Source: Pseudomonadota bacterium (lineage in GTDB: Bacteria > Pseudomonadota > Gammaproteobacteria > UBA4575). From it: a DNA stretch of 12,695 nt. The position numbers were made by a program, and so were the translations under genes. The notes under the pieces are model-generated. The model saw nothing but the letters and a program-made list of their open reading frames with translations. It made no database searches and was not told where the DNA came from. The stretch lies in assembly GCA_009839635.1 (NCBI GenBank), contig VXPJ01000095.1, forward strand, positions 1-12,695, given 5' to 3'. This document shows, piece by piece, positions 1-6,169 of this stretch (the first letter of the stretch is position 1; each line of letters starts with the position of its first letter).

Positions 1-187
1 CCTTGTTGTCAGGCGACCGGTACTCGACTTTCGGCAGTGGAACGCCTAGAGCAGAAAGCTTGTCCCGGGGGATCTCGTCTCGCCACAAAAAAAGCAGCGT
101 GTCCGTTGTCAGAAGATACTCACCACTTCTCAAATCAAGAAAATCCCGAAGAAAGCGCTCATCTTCGGCTGACAATGCTTTAGGCAT
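1..187 (-). CDS. Unrecognised island gene, 5' part only, overlapping the integrase stop
   Basis: An open frame begins at ATG 187-185 (minus) and stays open for 62 codons until the left edge, so the C-terminus is missing. The protein starts MPKALSAEDERFLRDFLDL and reads on as a charged, probably helical and soluble segment, with a more hydrophobic patch (LLTTDTLLFLW) near residues 25-35. I see no signal peptide and no motif I can name. The start codon lies inside the last codons of the integrase gene: the sequence ATGCCTAA contains both this ATG and the integrase TAA, an 8-bp overlap in a different frame. This suggests translational coupling and one shared transcript with the integrase. A purine-rich GGGAAGG lies about 13 bases upstream, a rather distant ribosome site. 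By position it is an island cargo or accessory gene; function unknown. The main doubt is that only 62 codons are visible. Confidence 0.55.
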   Translation of the reverse strand, partial: MPKALSAEDERFLRDFLDLRSGEYLLTTDTLLFLWRDEIPRDKLSALGVPLPKVEYRSPDNK

Positions 188-1364
188 GGAGTTGCACGAC
201 CTTCCCTGCAGTATCTCCTGTTGCGAACGCACCCCACTGGTCCATCAGTCTCCGGCGCTTGGCGAGCAGGTCAGATCGTGCATACGCCTGCTCCACTGAG
301 GACCCTACGGTATGTGCCAGTGAAAGCTCCATGACGGCGTGGTCCGCATTGGTTTTCTCGCTGGCCCAGGTTCGAAAACTCGCCCGAAAGCCATGGACCG
401 TCGCACGGTCTGCAAGGTCGTTGTCTCTCAATACCTTGGTCAGGGCCATGTTCGACAACGGATTCCCCTTTTTGTAAGGGGAGGGGAAAATCAGGCCGGA
501 ATCATCCTGGAGGTCACGCACATCCTGCAGCACTGCGATGGCCTGCTCACTCAGCGGCTGGCGATGCTCGCGGCCGATCTTGGTGCGTTCCGCCGGAATC
601 GTCCACAGCCTCTCGTCCAGGTCGATCTCACTCCACACTGCGTGGCGTGCCTCGCCACTCCTGCAGGCGGTCAGGATCGTAAACTCAAGGCAGGCCTTGG
701 CGGCCCGGGAGGCCCCGGATGCCCTTACGGTTTCGATGGCTTCAGGGAGCTCCTGGTAGGGGAGGGCACGCAAGTTCTTCCTCAAGGCCCTCATGGTGGG
801 GAGCCCGCCATCGATGACCTCGCCGGCATAGTTGATGTCGACAAACCCGTTGGCCTGGCACCAGGAGAACGTGGACCGGATGCTCCTTCGCACACGGCGG
901 GCCGTCTCCGGCTTGGTGTTCCAGATTGGTGTCAGGATTGAAAGCACGTCTGCACGTCCAATTCTGTCGACACGCATGTTGCCAAAGCGCTGGAAGACAT
1001 AGCGGTCGAGTTGTTGCATCCAGTTTTTGGCCACCTTGTCGTTGCGCCAGCGCGGCCTGAGGGTCTCGTAGGTTTTGAGAGCGGCCTGCTTGAAGGTCGG
1101 CGCCTTGGCCTTGCGCTTTTCAGCGAGCGGGTCTTTGCCGTCCGCGACTTCGAGGCGGTTCACAGCTGCACGGCGACGTGCATGCTCGGGAGTAATAAGT
1201 GGAAATCCACCGAGGCCGAGGTCGTGTCTGCGGCCATCGATCGTGATTCTCTGCACCCAGGATTTGGATCCACCCGGTGCGACATACAGGTACAGTGTCG
1301 GACTGTCATGATACATTCCGGGCTCGGTTATGGCCCTGGATTTGGCTATCGTCAATTTACCCAT
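180..1364 (-). CDS. P4-type tyrosine recombinase (genomic-island integrase)
   Basis: A site-specific integrase of 394 residues that would insert and excise a mobile element at a tRNA gene. The N-terminal part (about residues 1-90) has the DUF4102-like arm-binding fold of P4-family integrases, seen in the LYLYVAPGGSKSWVQR stretch and the following LGLGGFP. A central core-binding SAM-like region (about 90-185) is followed by the catalytic domain. The catalytic set looks complete: R235 (TACRSGEA), K262, H324 and R327 (HGFR), H351 (LAHTVG) and the nucleophile Y361 (QAYARSDLL). Length is typical of the family. The ATG at 1364 is preceded by GGGGA about nine bases upstream. The gene lies downstream of and parallel to tRNA-Leu, the standard layout for an island integrated at a tRNA 3' end. 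Its stop overlaps the next island gene. I see no frameshift or missing motif, so it is probably functional. The exact subfamily cannot be set from sequence alone. Confidence 0.95.
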   Translation of the reverse strand: MGKLTIAKSRAITEPGMYHDSPTLYLYVAPGGSKSWVQRITIDGRRHDLGLGGFPLITPEHARRRAAVNRLEVADGKDPLAEKRKAKAPTFKQAALKTYETLRPRWRNDKVAKNWMQQLDRYVFQRFGNMRVDRIGRADVLSILTPIWNTKPETARRVRRSIRSTFSWCQANGFVDINYAGEVIDGGLPTMRALRKNLRALPYQELPEAIETVRASGASRAAKACLEFTILTACRSGEARHAVWSEIDLDERLWTIPAERTKIGREHRQPLSEQAIAVLQDVRDLQDDSGLIFPSPYKKGNPLSNMALTKVLRDNDLADRATVHGFRASFRTWASEKTNADHAVMELSLAHTVGSSVEQAYARSDLLAKRRRLMDQWGAFATGDTAGKVVQLHA

Positions 1365-1400
1365 TTTTTGCTTTCCCCACGCTTTTTCATACGTTCTATC

Positions 1401-1420
1401 TGGGAGTTTATGGGAATCGA
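1401..1420. repeat. Tandem decamer pair, candidate integrase arm sites
   Basis: Two adjacent 10-bp units, TGGGAGTTTA (1401-1410) and TGGGAATCGA (1411-1420), sit on the same face of the helix about 40 bp upstream of the integrase start. The second unit reappears exactly inverted at 1498-1507. Confidence 0.5.
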
Positions 1421-1473
1421 ACGGAACTTACAAGCCTATTTTTTCTCTATATTTTCAAATACTTAAGAACCTC

Positions 1474-1507
1474 TAGGAATAGGTGGGAATTTACGGTTCG
1501 ATTCCCA
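1474..1507. repeat. Second decamer pair plus inverted copy next to the tRNA 3' end
   Basis: Units are TAGGAATAGG (1474-1483), TGGGAATTTA (1484-1493) and the inverted TCGATTCCCA (1498-1507). The last ends three bases from the tRNA discriminator base. TGGGAAT (1484-1490) and ATTCCCA (1501-1507) could also form a 7-bp hairpin with a 10-base loop in the tRNA trailer. Extending the inverted match gives 13 of 14 identical bases between 1494-1507 and the complement of 1411-1424. Confidence 0.5.
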
Positions 1508-1510
1508 AAT

Positions 1511-1540
1511 TGCCGGGAGAGAGACTCGAACTCTCACTCT
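1511..1540. other. Probable attachment core (tRNA-Leu 3' half)
   Basis: P4-type elements usually recombine within the T arm and acceptor 3' strand of the target tRNA. Here the T arm and acceptor 3' strand span about 1511-1540, and the sequence changes to AT-rich element-like DNA immediately beyond 1511. The partner copy would be at the far end of the island, outside the window, so the core limits cannot be fixed. Confidence 0.45.
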
Positions 1541-1594
1541 GTTTCCAGAACCGGATTTTGAATCCGGCGCGTCTACCGGTTCCGCCACCCCGGC
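1511..1594 (-). tRNA. tRNA-Leu (anticodon CAA)
   Basis: An 84-base class II tRNA read on the minus strand. The acceptor stem GCCGGGG pairs with TCCCGGC (last pair G-T) and is followed by discriminator A at 1511. The anticodon stem CCGGA/TCCGG encloses the loop TTCAAAA, giving anticodon CAA for the codon UUG. The long variable arm TCTG-GAAA-CAGA is typical of leucine tRNAs. The T arm is GAGAG-TTCGAGT-CTCTC. The 3' CCA is not encoded: the bases after the discriminator read ATT. This is unusual for gammaproteobacteria, so the mature end would depend on the CCA-adding enzyme. The integrase gene follows in the same orientation, marking this tRNA as the integration site. Its promoter must lie in the 76 bp shared with queA, where I cannot identify a convincing -35/-10 pair. 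Confidence 0.95.
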
Positions 1595-1670
1595 GCATTC
1601 TTGAAAAGTTTAGGGTAAATTAGCAGGCCAGCACACCCAGACCGTGACCTACTGAAATATACCACACGTT

Positions 1671-2699
1671 TTGAATTTAGTTCAGTTTGACTACGAGCTC
1701 CCGGAAGCACTCATTGCCCAGTCTCCGCTTGCTGAGCGAACCTCCGGCAGGTTGTTGCACTTTGCTTGCCATGGCAGTGAATACCGGGACCTGAAGTTCC
1801 TGGACCTGAAGCACTTGCTGCGCGAAGGCGACTTGCTGGTGCTGAACGATACCCGGGTCATTCCCGCGCGACTGTTTTGCAGAAAATCATCCGGTGGCAA
1901 GGTTGAACTGCTGATCGAGCGCATTCTTGATGCGGGCAAGGTGATCGTTCACCTCAAGGCCAGCAAGCCCCCGGCACCTGGCAGCCAGCTGGTCTTCGCA
2001 AATAATGTGGTCGCAGAAGTCAAAGGCCGAAGAGATGATCTTTTTGTGCTTCAGTTCAAAGACCAGGGAGAAATCGAGATGCTATTGGAGCAATTTGGCA
2101 AGACCCCGCTACCTCCTTATATCGACAGAGAGCCAGACCTGGGAGACCGTGAACGCTATCAGACGGTGTATGCGCGACACCCGGGTGCAGTGGCCGCACC
2201 GACCGCCGGGCTGCACTTTGATCGCCCCATGCTTGAGCAGTTGCAGCGACAGGGAGTCGGGCATGCCTTTATCACCCTGCACGTGGGTGCTGGTACGTTC
2301 CAGCCGGTTCGCACACAAAGCATCGAGGCGCACAGGCTCCATGCCGAGCAGGTGCAGGTCACACCGCAGGTGTGCCAAAAAGTGTTGGCATGCAAACGAC
2401 GGGGCGGGCGTGTCATCGCGGTGGGCACCACGGCTGTACGCGCACTGGAATCTGCGGCGCTGGAGGGTGGTCTACGTTCGTACTCGGGAGATACCAGCCT
2501 GTTCATTTTCCCCGGATTTCAATTTAGAGTGGTGGACGGGCTGGTGACCAACTTTCATTTGCCGAAATCGACGTTACTCATGCTGGTATGTGCTTTTGCC
2601 GGGTATGAGACCACCATGGCCGCCTACCGGCATGCCGTGGCACAACGTTACCGCTTTTACAGTTACGGCGATGCCATGTTTATCGAGCCCGGGAAATAG
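1671..2699 (+). CDS. queA: S-adenosylmethionine:tRNA ribosyltransferase-isomerase QueA
   Basis: A cytosolic enzyme that transfers the ribosyl part of S-adenosylmethionine to preQ1 at tRNA position 34, giving epoxyqueuosine, the step after Tgt. The 342 residues cover the whole family length. Hallmarks include FDYELPEALIAQSPLAER at the N-terminus, GDLLVLNDTRVIPARLF, HPGAVAAPTAGLHFD, TLHVGAGTFQPV, VIAVGTTAVRALE and TNFHLPKSTLLMLVCAF. The start is TTG: the frame has a stop at 1653-1655 and no ATG or GTG between that stop and the codon aligned with the known N-terminus. No strong Shine-Dalgarno sequence is visible, so initiation may be weak. The gene is divergent from tRNA-Leu (76 bp apart) and 21 bp upstream of tgt, with which it likely forms an operon. 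Confidence 0.96.
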   Translation: MNLVQFDYELPEALIAQSPLAERTSGRLLHFACHGSEYRDLKFLDLKHLLREGDLLVLNDTRVIPARLFCRKSSGGKVELLIERILDAGKVIVHLKASKPPAPGSQLVFANNVVAEVKGRRDDLFVLQFKDQGEIEMLLEQFGKTPLPPYIDREPDLGDRERYQTVYARHPGAVAAPTAGLHFDRPMLEQLQRQGVGHAFITLHVGAGTFQPVRTQSIEAHRLHAEQVQVTPQVCQKVLACKRRGGRVIAVGTTAVRALESAALEGGLRSYSGDTSLFIFPGFQFRVVDGLVTNFHLPKSTLLMLVCAFAGYETTMAAYRHAVAQRYRFYSYGDAMFIEPGK

Positions 2700-2720
2700 G
2701 AAATACGACGGACGAGCATT

Positions 2721-3836
2721 ATGCAGTTCAAAATTCATGCAAGGGACGGCTCTGCCCGCAGCGGTTGCTTGATGTTTGAGCGGGGCCAGGTAGACACGCC
2801 CGCATTCATGCCGGTCGGCACGCATGGCACTGTCAAGGCCATGACTCCGGAAGAGTTGCTCACCTCGGGTACGCAGATGATCCTCGGCAACACCTTCCAT
2901 CTGATGCTGCGCCCGGGCGTCGACATCATCCGGCAGCATCGGGGACTGCATGATTTCATGCATTGGCAAGGACCCATCCTGACAGATTCCGGAGGATTCC
3001 AGACCTACAGCCTGGCGTCCATGAGGAAAATGACAGAGCAGGGGGTTTTGTTCAAATCACCTGTAGACGGTGCAGAGGTCTTTCTCAGTCCTGAACTTGC
3101 AATCGAGATCCAGCAACAGCTGGGTGCCGATGTCATCATGGTGCTGGATGACTGTACGCCGCATACGGCCAGCCGAAGCCAGGCTCTCGACTCAATGCAA
3201 CTGTCTTTGCGCTGGGCCGAGCGTTGCCAGGCTGCACACGGTATGCACGACAGCATCCTGTTTGCAATTGTGCAGGGCGGGCGCTATGCGGAATTGCGAA
3301 AGCAGTGTGCGACTGAACTGGCGGCTATGGATTTCAGTGGCTATGCGCTTGGAGGGCTGTGCGTGGGAGAGGCGCCGGATGAACGCCTTGTCCTGCTGGA
3401 TTCCATGACGGAGATACTGCCCGAAGCCAGACCCCGCTACATGATGGGCGCAGGTCGACCGCAAGATATCATTGAAGCTGTACGGCGTGGCATTGACATG
3501 TTTGACTGTGTACTCCCCACGCGCAATGCTCGCACAGGTTTTCTTTACACGCGAAAGGGACTGCTACGTATCCGCAACAGCCGCTATCGCCAGGATACGC
3601 GCCCGGTGGATGAGGGTTGTAGTTGCTATACCTGCAAGCACTACTCACGTGCGTATCTGAGGCACCTGGACAAGTGTGGAGAGATTCTAGGGGCGCGCCT
3701 CAACACCATCCACAACCTGCATTATTTCCAGGATCTGATGCGCGAAATACGGCAGGCGATCCGGGCCGGAAATTTTGCGGAATTTTCCGAGGAGTTGTAC
3801 CGCATGCAGTCCCATGACGCGGAGACTGTGGCATAA
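2721..3836 (+). CDS. tgt: tRNA-guanine(34) transglycosylase Tgt
   Basis: Exchanges guanine 34 in tRNAs with GUN anticodons for preQ1, the first tRNA-bound step of queuosine synthesis; cytosolic TIM-barrel enzyme. The 371 residues match the bacterial family length. Visible features are TDSGGFQ (D89), the catalytic-base region VLDDCTPH (D143), IVQGG (Q185), LGGLCVGE, the nucleophile D262 in MFDCVLPTRNAR, and the zinc site C300-x-C302-x2-C305 with H331. Compared with the common FDECTP and QGS motifs, this protein has LDDCTP and QGG: an E-to-D change next to the catalytic aspartate and an S-to-G change. Both are conservative and likely tolerated. The ATG at 2721 aligns with the family start; the ribosome site (GGACGAG) is weak. 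It follows queA by 21 bp. Confidence 0.97.
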   Translation: MQFKIHARDGSARSGCLMFERGQVDTPAFMPVGTHGTVKAMTPEELLTSGTQMILGNTFHLMLRPGVDIIRQHRGLHDFMHWQGPILTDSGGFQTYSLASMRKMTEQGVLFKSPVDGAEVFLSPELAIEIQQQLGADVIMVLDDCTPHTASRSQALDSMQLSLRWAERCQAAHGMHDSILFAIVQGGRYAELRKQCATELAAMDFSGYALGGLCVGEAPDERLVLLDSMTEILPEARPRYMMGAGRPQDIIEAVRRGIDMFDCVLPTRNARTGFLYTRKGLLRIRNSRYRQDTRPVDEGCSCYTCKHYSRAYLRHLDKCGEILGARLNTIHNLHYFQDLMREIRQAIRAGNFAEFSEELYRMQSHDAETVA

Positions 3837-3837
3837 T
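3829..3837 (+). promoter_or_regulatory. Candidate extended -10 promoter for yajC-secDF
   Basis: TGG followed by CATAAT (5 of 6 to TATAAT) at the very end of tgt forms an extended -10 element. No good -35 is present 16-18 bp upstream. A start near 3844 would give a leader of about 65 bases containing the hairpin described next. A prediction only. Confidence 0.35.
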
Positions 3838-3854
3838 ACGGCGCTGCAAATTTC

Positions 3855-3889
3855 AAGGAGGTCCCGGTACTTCGAAACGACCGGGCTCC
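3855..3889 (+). promoter_or_regulatory. Leader hairpin with sequestered orphan Shine-Dalgarno upstream of yajC
   Basis: AAGGAGGT at 3855-3862 is a full match to the anti-Shine-Dalgarno sequence, but no ATG, GTG or TTG follows at a usable distance, and yajC starts 46 bases later with its own AAGGG. The RNA can fold with GGAG (3857-3860) pairing to CTCC (3886-3889) and CCCGGT (3863-3868) pairing to ACCGGG (3880-3885), with a 2-base bulge and an 11-base loop. There is no U tract, so it is not an intrinsic terminator. It could modulate ribosome loading or mRNA stability of yajC-secDF. Confidence 0.4.
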
Positions 3890-3908
3890 AGACAAAAGCA
3901 AGGGTACT

Positions 3909-4235
3909 ATGTTACTGATTTCTGATGCTATGGCCCAAAACACCGCCGGGTCCATGGGCGGCGGGTATGAAATCTTCATCATGATCGCGATTTTCTTCGC
4001 GATCATGTATTTCATGATCATCCGGCCCCAGCAAAAACGCAACAAGGACCACCAGAACCTAATCGGTTCGCTGTCGAAGGGAGATGAGGTGATGACCTCC
4101 GGTGGCATGCTGGGCAAAATCCTGAAGGTCGGGGAGAACTCGATCACACTGGAAATTGCTGACGGAGTGGCGGTCAAGCTACAGAAAACCTCGGTTTCCT
4201 CTGTACTGCCCAAAGGCTCACTGAAACATGACTGA
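3909..4235 (+). CDS. yajC: Sec translocon accessory subunit YajC
   Basis: A small single-pass inner-membrane protein that joins SecD and SecF in the accessory complex of the SecYEG channel. The 108 residues begin MLLISDAMAQ, similar to the E. coli start, and contain one hydrophobic segment at about residues 22-38 (IFIMIAIFFAIMYFMII). This is followed by the family signature RPQQKRNKDH and the KGDEVMTSGGMLGKI motif of the cytosolic part. ATG 3909 has AAGGG five bases upstream. It sits 72 bp after tgt and 57 bp before secD, the usual order in Gammaproteobacteria. Nothing looks broken. Confidence 0.95.
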   Translation: MLLISDAMAQNTAGSMGGGYEIFIMIAIFFAIMYFMIIRPQQKRNKDHQNLIGSLSKGDEVMTSGGMLGKILKVGENSITLEIADGVAVKLQKTSVSSVLPKGSLKHD

Positions 4236-4292
4236 CGCAGGCGTATAGGCGTTTTTCATCTTTCTGCAAAGACATCTTGACAGGCTAGGCAC

Positions 4293-6167
4293 ATGGCAAC
4301 GGCTCCTCTGAACCAGTACCCCCTGTGGAAGCATTTTTCCATTCTGGCAGTGATCGTGATCATCGGCCTGTACAGCTTGCCGAATCTGTACCCGAGCATG
4401 CCGGCAATCCAGGTTTCGCACGAATCCGGAGTGCTGGATGCCGCCACTCCTCCGGTACTCAGACGCGCTCTTCAGGAGAAGGGCATCCAGGCACAGAGTG
4501 AGGACCAGGGGGATAATCGGCTGTTGCTGCGATTCTCAGATACGGAACAGCAATTGCAGGCGTTCGAGGCTGGCAAGCAGGCATTGGATGGACGTCATGT
4601 AGTGGCACTGAACCTCGCGACTTCGATGCCCGGGTGGTTACGCTCGATCGGGGCTTCGCCCATGAACCTTGGCCTGGACCTGCGGGGCGGCGTGCACTTC
4701 CTGCTTGAGGTGGATATGAAGGCGGCAGGCGCCAAGGCAATCAACAATTATGCGGCTGCGGTCCGCGTGGACCTGCGCGAAGCCAAGCTGCGACGGTTTT
4801 CCGTGACCCAGACGGGTGATGAAGTGAAAATCCGGTTCCGGGATGCGGCCAGCAGGACCGTGGGACACGAGGTGCTCGACAAGGAATATGGGAATGAGTT
4901 GGACTTCGCCGAGGTGGACGGAAATGACGGCTTCTTGCTGGTGGCTGCCATCAATGAGGAAACCATGCGCGAGACCCAGAGTCTCGCCATACAGCAGAAC
5001 ATACAGACCCTGCGTAACCGGGTGAACGAACTGGGGGTTGCCGAACCGGTCATACAGCAGCAGGGGGCTGCGCGGATCGTGGTCCAGCTTCCGGGTGTAC
5101 AGGACACGGCCCAGGCCAAGGAAATCCTGGGAGCCACGGCGACGGTGGAATTCCGGATGGTGAACGAGCAGTCGGACCCGTTTGAGGCGGCCGAGACCGG
5201 ACGAATCCCAACCGGCTCAATCCTCTATTACGAACGCGACAGCAAAAGTCCGATCCTGCTGAAGCGCGATGTCATGCTGACCGGAGACTCGATCATCAAC
5301 GCGAACTCGGGCTTTGATGAAAACGGACTGCCGGCGGTAATCATCACCCTGGATGGCAAGGGAGCCGCCCGTTTCAGCAAGGTCACGGCCGAAAACATCA
5401 AAAAGCTGATGGCCGTTGTCTTCATCGACAACAAGACAGTGATCATCAACCAGGATGGTGAACAAATAAGAAAAACCATCACGAGCGAGGAGGTCGTCAG
5501 TGTGGCCCGCATCCAGGAACAGCTGGGCAAACGCTTTCAGATCGAAGGCCTGGATTCCACGCACGAGGCGCTCAAACTTGCCCTGCTGCTGCGTGCAGGT
5601 GCGCTCGCAGCACCCGTCGAGATTGTCGAGGAGCGCACCGTGGGCCCAAGCCTCGGGCAGCAGAATATCGATTTGGGCAAGAAGTCCATCATCATCGGGT
5701 TCATTCTGGTAATGGTCTTCATGGCCCTGTACTACCGCCTGTTCGGCATTGCGGCGGACCTTGCACTGGCGGTCAACCTGATCTTGATTATCGGGATCAT
5801 GTCTCTCATCCCGGGGGCCACGCTGACCTTGCCGGGCATCGCCGGGATCGTGCTGACCGTGGGCATGGCCGTGGATGCGAATGTCCTGATTTTCGAGCGT
5901 ATCCGCGAAGAGTTGCGTAACGGAAACTCACCCCAGGCCAGTATCCATGCCGGCTACAGCAAGGCGCTTTCTACCATTGCGGATGCCAACGTCACCACAC
6001 TGATTGCTGCAATCGTGCTGTTTGTGTTTGGTACCGGACCGATCAAGGGATTTGCAGTCACCCTGTCCATCGGGATCGTCTGCTCCATGTTCACCGCCAT
6101 CATGGGAACGCGCGCCCTGGTCAATCTCTACTATGGCAGCCAAAAATCACCCAGTCTTGCGGTTTAG
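4293..6167 (+). CDS. secD: Protein translocase subunit SecD
   Basis: The large subunit of the SecDF membrane pump, which uses the proton gradient to pull secreted proteins out on the periplasmic side. The 624 residues show a first membrane helix at about 15-32, then a long periplasmic region with the MNLGLDLRGGVHFLLEVD motif and the QNIQTLRNRVNELGVAEPVIQ segment of the P1 base. Five C-terminal membrane helices follow at about 464-481, 484-503, 512-534, 566-583 and 586-607. The proton-relay aspartate D528 lies in GMAVDANVLIFERIREE. ATG 4293 is preceded by AGGCTAGGC. Length is close to that of E. coli SecD. It ends 2 bp before secF, so the two are coupled. Confidence 0.98.
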   Translation: MATAPLNQYPLWKHFSILAVIVIIGLYSLPNLYPSMPAIQVSHESGVLDAATPPVLRRALQEKGIQAQSEDQGDNRLLLRFSDTEQQLQAFEAGKQALDGRHVVALNLATSMPGWLRSIGASPMNLGLDLRGGVHFLLEVDMKAAGAKAINNYAAAVRVDLREAKLRRFSVTQTGDEVKIRFRDAASRTVGHEVLDKEYGNELDFAEVDGNDGFLLVAAINEETMRETQSLAIQQNIQTLRNRVNELGVAEPVIQQQGAARIVVQLPGVQDTAQAKEILGATATVEFRMVNEQSDPFEAAETGRIPTGSILYYERDSKSPILLKRDVMLTGDSIINANSGFDENGLPAVIITLDGKGAARFSKVTAENIKKLMAVVFIDNKTVIINQDGEQIRKTITSEEVVSVARIQEQLGKRFQIEGLDSTHEALKLALLLRAGALAAPVEIVEERTVGPSLGQQNIDLGKKSIIIGFILVMVFMALYYRLFGIAADLALAVNLILIIGIMSLIPGATLTLPGIAGIVLTVGMAVDANVLIFERIREELRNGNSPQASIHAGYSKALSTIADANVTTLIAAIVLFVFGTGPIKGFAVTLSIGIVCSMFTAIMGTRALVNLYYGSQKSPSLAV

Positions 6168-6169
6168 AC

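Larger units (their letters stand above)
1365..1510. other. AT-rich attachment-site arm with decamer repeats, between integrase and tRNA-Leu
   Basis: This 146-bp stretch holds no gene. It is clearly richer in A+T than its surroundings and contains an ordered set of 10-bp repeats related to TGGGAATNNA. There are two tandem pairs with exact 10-bp phase (1401-1410 with 1411-1420, and 1474-1483 with 1484-1493). One inverted copy at 1498-1507 is the exact reverse complement of 1411-1420. Such short phased repeats beside a tRNA-integrated integrase gene fit arm-type binding sites of the integrase N-terminal domain and, for some, sites of an excisionase. It also holds the integrase promoter and leader, and the tRNA 3' trailer. 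The repeats are seen directly; the role is inferred. Confidence 0.6.

Noticed and set aside
3..299. Plus-strand 98-codon frame at the left edge
   Set aside because: Low-complexity, serine- and arginine-rich translation. The minus-strand frame coupled to the integrase explains this stretch better.
339..941. Plus-strand 200-codon open frame across the integrase
   Set aside because: It lies fully antisense to a well-conserved integrase, has no recognisable motif, and is typical of a shadow frame in GC-rich DNA.
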